Source of the DNA: Spirodela intermedia
Taxonomy: Eukaryota; Streptophyta; Magnoliopsida; Alismatales; Araceae
Reading direction: 5' to 3'
Assembly (NCBI GenBank): GCA_902729315.2
Contig: LR746273.1
Location: 3,139,001-3,203,000 of the forward strand
DNA length: 64,000 nt
The notes under the pieces are model-generated. The model saw only the letters and a program-made list of their open reading frames with translations. It was not told the DNA's origin and searched no databases. Position numbers and translations under genes: made by a program. Each line of letters begins with the position of its first letter. Position 1 is the first letter of the stretch. This document shows positions 49,655-61,844 of this stretch, one piece after another.

Positions 49655-49692
<38 letters not shown>
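49553..49692. repeat. Composite minisatellite: CT runs plus a unique insert
   Basis: CT runs alternate with a non-CT block, TAATAATCAACCTTTCAACT followed by GGCTC, which occurs twice about 49 bp apart (near 49585 and 49634). The tract ends in a longer CT run of about 34 bp. This looks like unequal exchange or slippage that duplicated the block with its CT arm. Confidence 0.88.
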
Positions 49693-49694
<2 letters not shown>

Positions 49695-50172
49695 ACTCTC
49701 GTCTCCTGGTCTACGTCAAAGTAGCCCATCTGGCCGAGTCACAGCGAAGTCTACGGCTTCCAATTCCGTCAAGGTCTCCATCGGCATCTCCCGTGCCGGA
49801 AGCCACTCCCAGTCAACGCTTCCCCATTAGCTGCCACGCCGCCGCCGGAAACGTGTGCCAACGTCCTCCACCTAAGCCGCCGGCGAATTCGGAGCCCACG
49901 TCCGCGCAGGCCGTTCCATCCGCCCCAGCCGTCCGCTCCCCCTTTGCAACGGGCATAATTATTCAAAAAATATAAATGACTAGAATCGAAAAAGCCCGAA
50001 AAATATGGAATTCGGCCCGAGGCCCAATTATTCTCGGCCCGGTAAATATGATCCCTCGAAAGCTCACCGGAGACTACTTCGAGAGTCGGGGTTTCGGGCT
50101 TTGGACTTGAGCCCGACTTTTGACTTTTTATTTTGCGTTTCGAAAAATGCTCATCAATCAAATAATTTCATG

Positions 50173-50244
50173 TCACGTGGAAGCCGTCGTATGCTTTTAG
50201 GTTGTTTCCCACGTGAGGAAATAGCAGCCAAACATCCCACGTGA
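50173..50244. promoter_or_regulatory. Cluster of three G-box motifs
   Basis: Three CACGTG cores in 72 bp: TCACGTGG at 50173, CCACGTGA at 50209 and CCACGTGA at 50237. They lie about 2.7 kb upstream of STAY-GREEN and about 1.8 kb downstream of the next minus-strand gene's stop. The density is well above chance for a 6-bp core. Confidence 0.55.
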
Positions 50245-51767
50245 TCCGGGCCCCACGGGCTCCGGTCGGCTCAAAACATAATGAAGGGCTGAGCTCATCT
50301 TCCGCACGTTCTAACTTACTATAATACCTAGTCCACTAAATTATTGGGTCTTTTAAATTCACCCCATTAAAACTTTGTAAGCTAGTAAAAAACCTTCATC
50401 TTTCTCGAATTTAATTAAAGGCCTCAAGAACCAGTTGCTTATTGATTAGAAATCCTTGGTACATATACAACTAACATTTTACCCTTCTTAAGTAAACTAT
50501 TTCTCATCCCACCTCTCTCTCTCTCGCTAAAACTCCCTCGTCCATGAATCTAACGAAGGGCGGTATTTTAAGGGGTTTAAAGCCGGTCCCGCATTATTTG
50601 GGTAACAACCTCTCTAAACTTATTATTTACAATTACTCCCTCGATATTCGAAATCTGTCTTACTCCGAGAAATCTCCTCGGGAATTTCGCCCATTCAGTC
50701 TTCAGACATTGTCGGTAACGCGTGCCGAAATGAGACATGCCGCCGTTCTCCCCTCTTGCCGGGTTACTCTCACGGGTCCAGTTCGCTCGGTTGTGGGCCA
50801 CTAAAAGCCCATCTTAGGTTGGGCCTGCAAGGTGGGCTTCTCCCATACTTGCTAGAAAAAAAAAAGAAAAAGTATCGGTGCTCTCTACGTACTAACTCTC
50901 TCCAATATTAAATATAATTATTTTATTTATTATTTATTCTCTCCTATTTTATCTTTAAATTTTTTATCTAGTAATTTCCTCTTTTAGATATTACTCTGGT
51001 AAAGAAAAAGGGGAAAAATCTTGTAATCATAGTATGAATAAATATGCTACTAATCTCTGAATTTTTCACTTGGTACTCCTCAACTATAAATATCAATCCC
51101 TGTGTTATTAGCATCTATAATGTTACACATTATCCCAGAAGAGATTTGTATAAAAATCACTAAATTATTTATAAATATATTTTACAAAAAAATTACCCCC
51201 CCCACCACGCAACCTTAAATAAATATATCGAAGCTGTAAATTACCCTGAACATCGATCTTTACATTGCGCAATCTATGAATTTTTTCAGTACCATCCCAG
51301 AGCTTAGATATTATTCTTTCTTCCTCACTGTTCTTACCAAAAATGCCTTGATTTCTGCCCACTACCCCCATGATGTTGGTCATATATCTTGCTCATAGGG
51401 GCTCCGTTCTATTATAGTCTTTGATTTTTTTCCATAATTAGTAGCAAAGATCCCAATCATAGAAAATATTTTTCTAAAAATATTTTTCTGGGAAACAACT
51501 TTGGGTTCCACAGTAATCATTTTTCTGGGCAAATAATCTGTATATTTTTAAAAAAATTGCCAATTATAGAACTGCAAGAGCATTCCATGTGGGCGTACAT
51601 TTTTCTCAAAACAGACCAATTCTTGATAAATGCACATTTACGGGCATGTTAAAATTATTTATTTTTAGCCCCATAAACCCTTCAGATCCCACGAACTCTA
51701 TGAACATTCATGCACTATTTCATTTCTGTTCAAACAAAAAATCCCTCGTTGGTGAGAGATGTTGGGC

Positions 51768-51818
51768 TCACTCACTCACTCCTCACTCACTCACTCACTC
51801 ACTCACTCACTCACTCAC
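51768..51818. repeat. (CTCA)n microsatellite
   Basis: About twelve CTCA/CACT tetranucleotide units with one CCT interruption near 51780. It lies about 180 bp beyond the 3' end of the minus-strand membrane-protein gene. Confidence 0.88.
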
Positions 51819-51997
51819 CCTCCCCCTTGTGAACATAAATATCTGTAAATATAAAATTAAATAGACATTTCTGTATCTGTATGCATGCGGACTTGCACGT
51901 GCGAGGATGAAAAAAGAAAAGAAAAGAATTGATGAACCTGTATGCTTCTGTACATCATAATCTCGGCTGATCATGGTCCAAATGAGACGCACATCCT

Positions 51998-52259
51998 TCA
52001 TTTCTTGAAGGCATAATCACTGCACGGAATGATTTCTTGGTCTTCCATCACTTTAACAGCCCTCCACGCCGAATCTTCCTGTTTAAGAGAGAGAAGAGCC
52101 ATTAGAGGAAATCATATGGGATTCTGAAAGAGTGCTGCATTCTACGTCTGCAAGCGTGCATCATTGTTTTCGTTTCTCATAATAGAAACAAATGTGGACA
52201 GAAAAAAAAAAAAAAACCCTTTTTCGTCAGGGAAAAAATAGTGATATTTGCGGTGAACA

Positions 52260-52294
<35 letters not shown>

Positions 52295-53049
52295 AATAAA
52301 GTTTTTTGTGTATGGTTATCACGTATATAACAATGTCCCTGAATTTTGGGTAGATAACATAGTGATGTGATATAATACCTTGATTTTCCTTTGGGCTGGT
52401 TCCTCTGGAGGATAAAGAAAACAGTAGGATATCCCTTCCTTTTCAATTGGACAGCTTGCTGTAGTTTGAGAATGCTCCTTTGTATGCTGAAACCTGCAAA
52501 ATCGTCTGTATTATTAGCTTGGTGAGCAAACCACATTCTTCAGAACATCAGGAACTGCATTATTCCCTCTAGAAATCATAATTCTTCGAACCATAAGATA
52601 TATATACACATTTGGGGGACGACCCAGAGCGTTGACTTATACATCGAAGGCCATTTCAAACGGCTTTGACAGGTGAACCCGCCCAGAGATGGAGATTTGA
52701 TTCCAATCGCGTAAAATCAAACGGGCAAGACAAAAATATTCTCATTGGGAGACATGAATAGGCCGAACTTGTCTAGTAAATCAGGTGTGAAGCTCAATTC
52801 ACTGGAAGAACATCAGCAGCACTTCGTACCTTACAGCATAATTGTAGTCAGAAGGGTCAACTCATGGGGATCCAATGGTTTTTACTTCCTCAAGGAGTTC
52901 ACAAGATGCTGAGGTGGACTGTCTGACCAGGGATGAAGATTCCTTCGGCCCCAAGAATGTTGGAATAGAAAGGGGCCATGTGGAACTCATCCGTTGCCCC
53001 ACGGTTTTGTCTCTATAATGTCGCCATCGCCAGGAAGATGCAGAGGATG

Positions 53050-53091
<42 letters not shown>

Positions 53092-54424
53092 GCCACGGTT
53101 TAAAATGAGAGACATGATAAACAACAGGGAAGCTTGTGATGATGCCACACAGGTGGGGCCAAAGCATGTGGCGAATCTGGTGTGGGTTTACTCAGATTGT
53201 CTCAGGGCACTGAACTCACCCTGCTCAAACATTCACGAGCACCAGTCAATATAATCCAGGGAAAACAGTAGAAGGGAGTTTCTGCTGATGCTGCCCAAAC
53301 TTTCTTCGGGAAGAACTACCTTGCTGTGTTTTCATGGCGTTTCCTGATCCACCAACTGTCTTCATCTTTTCCCGATTAGTATTTTAGGGCAACAACTGAA
53401 GGATGACTCCGTGTTTCTTAAGTATGAAAGGTTGATACTCAGTGCGGTTTAAAAATCAGGAACCAGGAACTAGAGTCGGATCGAGCAATGAGACCAGGTG
53501 TTTTTGACCGAGGGTAATCGATGCAAGGGGAGTAGGGTTTCGGAAACGTCGTAAAGAACAACTGAATTCTTCTTCATGCGAGATAAAAGAGATCTGAACG
53601 AATGAAGGAGGAGGAAAAGAATAGGAAGGAGAAATTTCGAATATTTGAATGAAGTGAGAGAGAGCGCTAATGCGGCTGGATTGTCGAGAGGGATGGATTC
53701 TGTAACTTACAGCTTCGAGATCGATCCTGTAGACGACAAGCTTCCGTCTCTCACGGCAATTCGTCCGGTAGGCGACCGCCATATGAGCAACTGCCAGCGC
53801 CCACGAGCTCAAGAACAAGGCATCCGAGGCCATCGGCTCCCTCCGCATCAGGTCAACAGCCGAAGCGGACGCGGCGGCGCCTGCACGGTGCCACTGGCCC
53901 ATCCCGGCGGCTACACAGGCCTTCACAAAGACGAAGGTCGCCGACGACAAGGAGCAGATCACGGTGATCACAAGGTAGGGCCACCGGGACAGAGCAGGCC
54001 CTTGAAAAAGGCAATAGACACCTGCGGCAACATAAACCAAAGGATCCCCAAAGATCAAACGATTATCCAATCCGTCTACACACGAATCTCATCCGAACGC
54101 AAGGAATAGTCGATGCGCGCACGTACAGATGATGACGAGGGATCGGGCGATGGAGAGCAGCGGCAAGTCAACGAGGGATGCACGGAAGTCGTATGCCCGC
54201 AGCTGGGAGGCCAGGGATTCGGGAGAGAGAGGGGCGACGAAGGCGGAGAGAACCGCCGAGGGCAGCAGCATGTCCAGGGCCGCCACGAGGAGCGGAGTCG
54301 AGAAGAAGAGGAGCGACGCCACCATCGCCGCCAGGAAGAAGAGCGTCTTCATCCCCCTTCGGATCCGCTGCAGCGGCAGACACGGCGTCGGCTTCGCCTT
54401 CGGGGACGTCGTCCTCTTCTCCAT
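51998..54424 (-). CDS. Small multi-pass membrane protein like the N-terminus of plant alpha/beta hydrolases
   Basis: Exons 1 and 2 (54424-54127, 54021-53711) are firm and encode 203 residues. They start MEKRTTSPKAKP, followed by hydrophobic segments at about 25-60, 86-125 and 165-185 and the conserved VAYRTNCRERRKLVVYRIDL. I recall this layout from the membrane N-terminus of a plant alpha/beta-hydrolase family; the hydrolase part is absent here. Two acceptors 7 bp apart open exon 3. Acceptor 52486/52487 leads through 52486-52379 and 52078-51998 in phase to a 265-residue protein ending SDYAFKK. Acceptor 52493/52494 gives VSAYKGAFSNYSKLSN, which aligns better to the relatives but then stops. 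Function unknown. The C-terminus KK may act as a retrieval signal, by inference. Exons 3 and 4 are less certain than 1 and 2. Confidence 0.7.
52261..52291. repeat. (TA)n microsatellite
   Basis: About fifteen TA units in the last intron of the 52-54 kb gene. Confidence 0.9.
53058..53087. repeat. (GA)n microsatellite
   Basis: About fourteen GA units in the 1.2-kb intron 2 of the 52-54 kb gene; CT on the transcript strand. Confidence 0.88.
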
Positions 54425-54451
54425 CCTCCCAAGATCAATCACAGAGACCAC

Positions 54452-54452
<1 letters not shown>

Positions 54453-54502
<50 letters not shown>

Positions 54503-54508
54503 GAGAGT
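54453..54508. repeat. (GA)n tract in the leader of the 52-54 kb gene
   Basis: Over 50 bp of nearly pure GA (one GC interruption near 54490), 29-84 bp upstream of the ATG. On the coding strand it reads CT and probably lies in the 5' UTR or core promoter. Confidence 0.9.
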
Positions 54509-57500
54509 CTGAGTTTCAGGCAGAATCGGCCTTCTGAAGAGAGAAATGTGAAGAGAACCTTATTCCGCCGCCGGCTCTTCGCCAGAGTGGGCCCCAGGAG
54601 AAAGCCGTCATGTAGAAACTTCGCAGTGGTCAACGCCAAGTTTCCGCGATGAGAATTTTCCCTTCAGAGGTCACGAGATTTCGCAGCAGCCAATCGCATT
54701 GTGCCACGCGAGAAGACATCTAGAAGTGCTTCCAGTCAACGCTGGAGGAAGACCAAACCGTTACCGTCACGGAGACGTTTGCCTCTATCTTCGTTTCCCA
54801 TCGCCTTCTTCGATTCCGTCGGCAATGACGCGTCCACTCCGCGTGTTTTCCACATGTTTCTGGTCACCTTCGCGTTGCGTGTTGACTAGGTTTTCCTCCT
54901 CCGAAGAAAGGTGGAGGATAGATTCTCCTTGCGGTCACCGCCGTCTGGGCTGACTTCGAAAAACTTCCTCCAGTTATCGTAAAAAAATTATAAAATTAGA
55001 AATGTCAACGGCTGGAGCCTTATCCTAACCCAGCTCGAGCCCTATCGGCTCTCTAGAAGGCTTTTGACTTGGAGAGAAGGTGAGAAATTGGGCAGCTAGC
55101 TCATTTTGATATATTTCTAAAAATGGTCTTTGTGCTCAAGAAAATGGGTGGTTATTGACTAATTGATGAATAAATTATTGGGCTTAATTTTGAGGGAAAA
55201 AAAAATTAGGATGAGGCATGTAAGAGGCGTCAATGACATGTTAGAAGATGTTGATATAAATAGTAATTATTCATTAAAACATACGAGTCATCTTGATTCT
55301 ACAAGATGCCACAATGGGTGCATCACTAGACTCTTTTCTTGATCATAAATGTTCTAAGGAGTTCATAGAGCATATAGTTTTTGTCGTGATTTTGATAAAT
55401 TGTGTGATCAAATTTATTGATTGCTTTTATCTGCATATAATGGTTTATAATTTAACATTTTAGGAAATATAATTTTTTTCAATTGATTTTATATTTAAAT
55501 TTCAAAAATATGGAAATGAATTATTTTTTTCTATCTTTTCCGTGACTAGAGTTTTCAATGCCATTAACACGAAGTTATTTCAAAGAAACAGTCATTACAC
55601 ATGTTATCAAGTACTTTGAAGCCCAATTAAAGGGCTTTTGGGAAAAAAAAAATTGAACACTAATTGAGGTTTTGCTAATACAATCATTTGATATTATCCA
55701 TTCAAATCAATTTAGTTTTATAAATATATTTCACTGATCATATATTATAAGAAGTGTTGGGATAATTCAATGACTATTGTAAAGATTGTACTAATGAGAT
55801 CCATATCCCAAAAGTATTCCTAAAAAGTGTGAAATTAGTGATTAGTTCAAAAATATGTAGAAGAATGATGAGGAAATGAAGGTAGATATATATATTTTTT
55901 ATTATTTCCATGTAGTATGCCAGATATTACATTTTGATAAATATCTTATATCCCAAGAAAACCATCATAATCATTGCTTTTTTCACTATAACAATTTTTA
56001 TAAATATTAGTGATTTCAATAGTAAGATAAAAAAATTCACATGCTGAAATCAACCAAATAAAGCAATTCAACATAATAGGTCATAAATACATTAAATGAG
56101 TTAACATTTGGATAGATGACATTATTGTTGAGAATTATTTCTGAATTCACATTCACTTAAATGAATATTCATGTCCAATATCATATATCACATATATTAA
56201 AACTTTAGTATGATTCAATCTTTTTAATTCATCTTATATGTGTTTGTCATCATCAAAAGAATATAAATTTAATGCTCCAATAAGTTCCTCATCACCTTCT
56301 CCTAGTATGTCAAAATTGAAATGAAAATTGAAAATTGATATAAAAACTCTTTAAAAAGTTTGCTCTTGACAATCATTTACATGGTCTTGAAATGTCTTCA
56401 CTATTGGTAGATTTTCGATGAAAAGAGTAAAGGAATATTATCTAACATCTCATGAATCTACATTATGTTGGCATGTGCTGGTGGACAATAAAAATAGAAT
56501 TTAAATTAATTTCAATGGGTAAAGATAATAAAAAAATATGGATCCCCAGTGAGTCAAAAATTAATTGAAGATGGGGCAATTTGAACTTCTGAATAATACT
56601 TCTAAATATTACTTCTAAATATAAGTGGTTGACATTATAACAATCCAAGAAGTTTCATGGGCTAAAATCGTAGAAAATGAGGTGAGAACTTGTCTTATAC
56701 TACTAGATACTAAATAGTAGCTTGTTGATTTAAATTTATAACTCTAAATGATGCATATATTAGGCATAAAGTATTGAGTTGTTCTTCCACACTATTATCA
56801 GTTTTATGCACAAATATTTCCTATTTAATTATTATCAGTAACCTTATCATAAGGTGGATGAAGAACTCAATTCTAGTGTCACATCTCTCAACTTATAGCC
56901 ACCTTTGACCAATAACCCTTATTATCATATCAATATAAGTTGTACAAGATTTATGACTAGAGCTTAAATCATAGCATTTCATATGCTATCTTGAATGTAA
57001 TCAATTGAAAGTGATCCATCAAATATTTATCATTTTCTTCTTCAACAAATGCCATAATAAATATATGAAAATATTTGTGGAATTAGCCAAATACTAAGTG
57101 CTTATGCTGCCATATCCATATGGATATTGACCTCAAGGTTCTGAACTCTTTAATGACCAATAGATGGCTGGTTCATGAGAAAATGCTCAACAGGAAATTA
57201 TAGAATTTTAGTAGTTGCGTCACATTTGGTATTCATTCATAGATGGTGAGTCAATTTTCTAAGTTCACTCATTTCTTAAAACCATGTGAAGATAAAAGAA
57301 TAACTATTTTTAAATATCAACATGAAAAGAATTAAACATTTACTCCTACTTTATGCATCAAAGAAGATTTTATATAAGGTAAAAAAAATCACTTCATTAT
57401 AATTTATCTAAATCATTTAAAATATAATTAACACAAACTAATATATTTAAAAATATATATTTTTTTTTGCTACAAGACTCCATTCGTGTACTCAAGAGTA

Positions 57501-60264
57501 ACAACATCCAAAAAACCTTTCATCTCATCAAGATGGCATCAAAGGACAAAGTGTAAGTAAGAGAACCATGAGGTGAACACCATCAAGCTTCCAGAATTCA
57601 TATATATATATATATATGATTCTTAGTAAGGATTTTCCTCGTCTGAATTATTGCAAAAGTTTCATTATACATGTGATTTCATTGATAGATGTACTTTACA
57701 CACATTATACTAATTAATTGATGCCTAATATTTCTCAAAAAATATAATGTGTTATTTCTTATAGTTTAATAAATAATTTAGATATCAAAGAATGGATATT
57801 AGATCATTTAACTTTTTAACCTAAATATTTAAAAATTAAGTTGCCACATTGTTCCAATCTAGAGGCACCCATATTCCACCATGAGCCATAGTTCATAATA
57901 AATGTTATGAAACGTATTTTATGTTCTAGATCTCACTATATAACTCCTATTAAATGTAATAAAATACTATTTTATCAATTTTTAGGCTTCATTTTTTAGT
58001 ATATACTCCACCACCTTGTCCTTTTTGAAAAGTGTTTACCACTTGAGGTTATAATAAATAAAGTTTTCCAAAAAACATAAGTATACATTTTTTATGTTTC
58101 CCTTAAAATTAGTGAATTTTTTATCTAAGATTGATCAAATTATCATTTGAGGGATCACTTGAAATAATTATGATTACATCAAATTCATCTACTCAATGAC
58201 AATAATGTTGCAAGGTCTTGAGTGTGAAATTATAGTCATTGAGTATTTGATCCATGACCTCAATTGTTTTATAATGAATTCATTTGACAAAACTTTTACA
58301 AAAACCACAGTCCCTCATCATCTTGAAAAACTTGAATAAAACTTGAATATTTGAAAGGATTGAACTCAAACATACTAAGATTGCATGATGATTTAGACCT
58401 TGTCCTCCAACATACTAAATCTCATTAATGTTGGATTTTAAATGAGAACATGGTATCAAGAGGGGGTTGAATTGGTCTTTTTATTCCTTTTTATCTTATT
58501 TTTTAGGATCTACATGGAAAGATAAATATTCAATTACACTCACTCCACTCTCAAATACAAAGTATGTCATGGAGAAAATTTAAAGATAATATTCCACTAA
58601 AATTCTCAATAAATTTCATAAATTATTGTAGATTAATGAAATTATCCCAAACATTTTCAAAGGTCACCAGAATATTCATTTTAGCTTGTAATGTGAAATT
58701 ATTATTTTACTTTTGATCCTGACTTTATGTAATTAAAGGCTTTCCTCAATAGCAATAATCAAGATCATCAAAATGTTTTATTTTACAAACATAATATTTA
58801 TCAAATTATTCTTCCATATGTTATGATCAACATCAAAACATGTAGGAATCCTTAAGCAAAAATGAAAATATAGTGAAGTAGAAAATAAAATGCACCACTA
58901 CACTTTAGAAGTCTAGGAATGATATTTTAAACTACCATCATTTGTCCTTCTATAAATATTTGCCACCTATAAAGTACATTGTTTCTATTATCTCTCTCTC
59001 TCTCCATCTATCTAGTTATGTATCATTCTTTCTTCCTTTCTATTTCTTCATCTATCTACTGATTTTTTTCACCCTTAACTTACTCTCCTTGAACTCTGCC
59101 CCGCATACATGTATTATTGAGCAAGCTTGTTGGTGATAGTTTGATACATGCATGGTAGATACGACATTAGATCAAAGTATAGTGCCATGAAAGGGTACAA
59201 TAGTGAGAGTGGGAAGGTCAAATGCACACGATGTAAATGGGTGACCTATAGTAGCATGCTGGTATATGACTATGGGTGTGAGCAAGGTGCATGAAAGCTT
59301 AATATAGTGAGTATGAAGGGCATCTAAGTGGCAATCAACATCACCATAGTAATGCATTAGTAGCATCATCCATGAGCACAATAATGGGCATCTGAATTCA
59401 AAAGTCTAATGCAAGAAGTATGTTAGTTGGTTTGTGCCTTGGGTATGCACAATTAATGCAATAGTAAGTGTAGCAACGAAGCAATGGTCACAACTTTTGT
59501 ATAAGCTTCATGCCAGATTATGAGTGCATGAGCACAATGCTAGGCAAGACGAATGAAAAACTATGGCAAAGACCATTTGTGCAACACTACATGGGTCATG
59601 CCTCATGTAACATTGATTCATTAGGTATAGTGGTGCTATAATGACCATCTTGATTACAATCAAGACTACAAATTATGCATTTTTTGAGTTTTAAAAAATA
59701 TCATAAATCACTTTTTGAGCTTTAAGTAAAGGAGTCAATCTGGTAATTCTTAAAAATAAAATCTGAAATGGTGTAATTTTATTTTTTTGAAATTCTTTGA
59801 AGTTTCCCTTTGGGTTTCCATTAAACAATGATTTCAAATTCCATTGAATACGGCACCAAGAATGACAACCATAACAAGTAGCATTAGCACAACACATGCA
59901 TGATTGAAGGTGCAACAATGATCAGAGTGTGGTGAGATACCAGAGAACAACTCAAGCGTGCGCAATGGGCATGGTAAGTTAGCGTTGCTATGGTCTGCAT
60001 GGAACATGGAAGGGAGTGAGAGAAAGTAATTTAGATGAGTCGTGAGAAATTGGACCCAGCTTTTTTCTTGTTGACATTCTCCTAGAAGAAGGGTTTTTTG
60101 CTCGGAACCTGGGTTCGAATAAAAATTAGAGCTTTTGGAAAAATGAAATTACCCACGAATAGTTCCTTCTCGTGGAGAATCCGCATTCATTAGGTGACTG
60201 AGAAAGCCAGCCGATTAACTTTTACATTATTTTTTTGGTCAATTGCGACTCGTTCCCTTCCGCG

Positions 60265-60289
60265 TCTCTCTCTCTCTCTCTCTCTCTCT
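60265..60289. repeat. (CT)n tract in the PLAC8-like leader
   Basis: Twelve CT units on the coding strand, about 135-160 bp upstream of the ATG at 60423. Confidence 0.88.
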
Positions 60290-60422
60290 ATTTGTGTATC
60301 TGTCAATTTGTCTTCTTTCTCTTCTTGCGGGGTGACAGTAGAAGGGTTGGACCGCTTGGCTCATTCGTCTTGTTCCTGGTTTCTTCTTCTCCTCCGGTTC
60401 ACGGGAGCTGCAGGCTGGGGCG

Positions 60423-61844
60423 ATGGCGTCAAAGGAGAGCCTGGAGAAGATGAAAGGACGGCAGGAGTACCGGAATCTCTGGCACACCGACCTGCTCAGT
60501 ACCGCCTCTGCCGACTTCCCCTGTAAGATTCTCGACACTGTCTTCTTCTTCGGTGAATGACGGGATCGCTGATTCAAGTGTCCTCTTTCTTCATCCTCTC
60601 TGCCGCAGTCTGCTGCCTCTCCTTCTGGTGGTGAGTGTTCTACTCCGATTTGGTCGAATGTTTCGTTTCTTTAAATGTGTAAATAGATGGGCGAGCGCCT
60701 AGATCTTCGTCTGTCGTCTCATGGTTATTGTGATCGGGGTGCTCAGCACGTTTGCTGGCGTTGGTTCTACATTAAAGCTCCTTGAAATCGTGTACAGATT
60801 TACTGATTTTCCCTCATTCTGCTTAGATGCATATCGAGTGGTAGCGTGTGATCCCGGATATGTTTGCTATTTTTCCGTGTTGTTATCAGTTCTCTTTGCT
60901 CGGAAATCGAAATTTATAAGCATAAGACAGAAATTTTATTTTGGGTGTCTCCATGTGAGTTTGATCTCTTTAATTCTTGTAGCCCTCAGTGGCCAAGTTA
61001 TGGCTCATCTTGTTCATAAAGCCTTCCGTTCGCTCATCATTCTACTGTTCACTGGAATCCCCAATTGTTCTATAAGAAACAAAAAACTCCCAATAATTGG
61101 TGTTGGCGAAAGCAAAGAATAAAAAGCCCGATTCCTATTCGATAATTAGCTATTTTTTTGAGATACTTTTCGAAATGTAATCTCAGTGAAATTTATCTGA
61201 CGATTCTCAATTAATCCAGCGACAGATGATCTATACGACTATGAGAGATCTATGCACTTATCATTTGTTTCTTCCTTGTCCCATCTGTGGAATTAAGCGT
61301 TTCTTTGATTTTCGTTTCATCAATTTTTAAGATTTGGCAGAAGATGTGTTTTGATGCATGCCTTCTTGATGAGACTACCTCAAAGAGTTTTGAAGTGTTG
61401 AAGAACAGTACCTGCGAACTCAACATGAGAAAATGCACTCGAACTGTTTATTATGCTTTTTGTGCTTGATGCTGGATATTTTTGACATCTTTTATATCTT
61501 TATCCTCGGACTATATTTTATCTGTTTGATATATTTTTTAAAAGTTTGCATATTTTTTATTTTTCTTTAGCATATAAGTTTTATTAGTTGTGCGCTTGTT
61601 TTATTGTAGCGGACCGTGCATCTCATACCACCTACGGAAAAGGGCTCTTTACAATGATATGTCTAGGTAGTGTCTTTTTCTTCCCCAGTTTTACCCGTTG
61701 TGCTATGACTTGAACTTTTCTTTGTAAATTCATTCAACATGCTGGTATGTCTGCCCATGTAGGTATGTTTGCTGTGCTGGGTATATTCCATGCAGTGGCA
61801 AGTGTGGAGAACGCAAATGTCCCGAGTTGTGCCTTTGCACAGAG
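60423..61844 (+). CDS. PLAC8-family Cys-rich protein, 5' part
   Basis: Four exons are visible in phase: 60423-60522, 60609-60630, 61610-61666, 61763-61844, giving 87 residues. They read MASKESLEKMKGRQEYRNLW, HTDLLSTASADFPFCCLSFW, CGPCISYHLRKRALYNDMSR and YVCCAGYIPCSGKCGERKCP followed by ELCLCTE. This closely matches the start of a conserved plant PLAC8 subgroup of roughly 180-190 residues, with its CC and CxxC clusters. PLAC8-type proteins are small Cys-rich membrane proteins; relatives affect organ size and cadmium transport, but this subgroup's job is unclear to me. The next exon (expected to open with a VFCC-like segment) is not found up to 64000, so the gene continues beyond the window or past a long intron. 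A 22-bp microexon is a notable feature. Confidence 0.88.

Larger units (their letters stand above)
47469..51997. other. Promoter side of STAY-GREEN and intergenic DNA
   Basis: This space separates the STAY-GREEN start from the 3' end of the next minus-strand gene. It contains AT-rich DNA (48-49.1 kb), G-box motifs at 49.2 and 50.2 kb, a composite minisatellite at 49.55-49.69 kb and a CTCA repeat at 51.77 kb. Frames at 49520-49975 (plus) and 49769-50161 (minus) are overlapping low-complexity readings, not supported as genes. Confidence 0.55.
54425..60422. other. Divergent promoter and AT-rich gene-free region
   Basis: From 54.4 to about 55 kb lies the GC-richer promoter side of the minus-strand gene. 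From 55 to 60 kb the DNA is strongly AT-rich with only short frames. I found no splice-consistent exon chain, RT, transposase or paired LTR. The last 250 bp is the promoter and leader of the PLAC8-like gene. Confidence 0.55.

Noticed and set aside
49553-49692. Spaced repeats resembling an array
   Set aside because: Only two copies, with simple CT spacers, in a plant nuclear genome: a minisatellite, not a CRISPR array.
49520-50161. Overlapping frames on both strands at 49.5-50.2 kb
   Set aside because: Half of the plus frame is translated CT microsatellite. The remainder has no conserved motif.
52862-53167. Possible extra exon of the 52-54 kb gene in intron 2
   Set aside because: A stretch reading STWPLSIPTFLGPKESSSLV looks protein-like, but I could not find an acceptor and donor that keep phase. 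It remains only a possibility for resolving the frame conflict.
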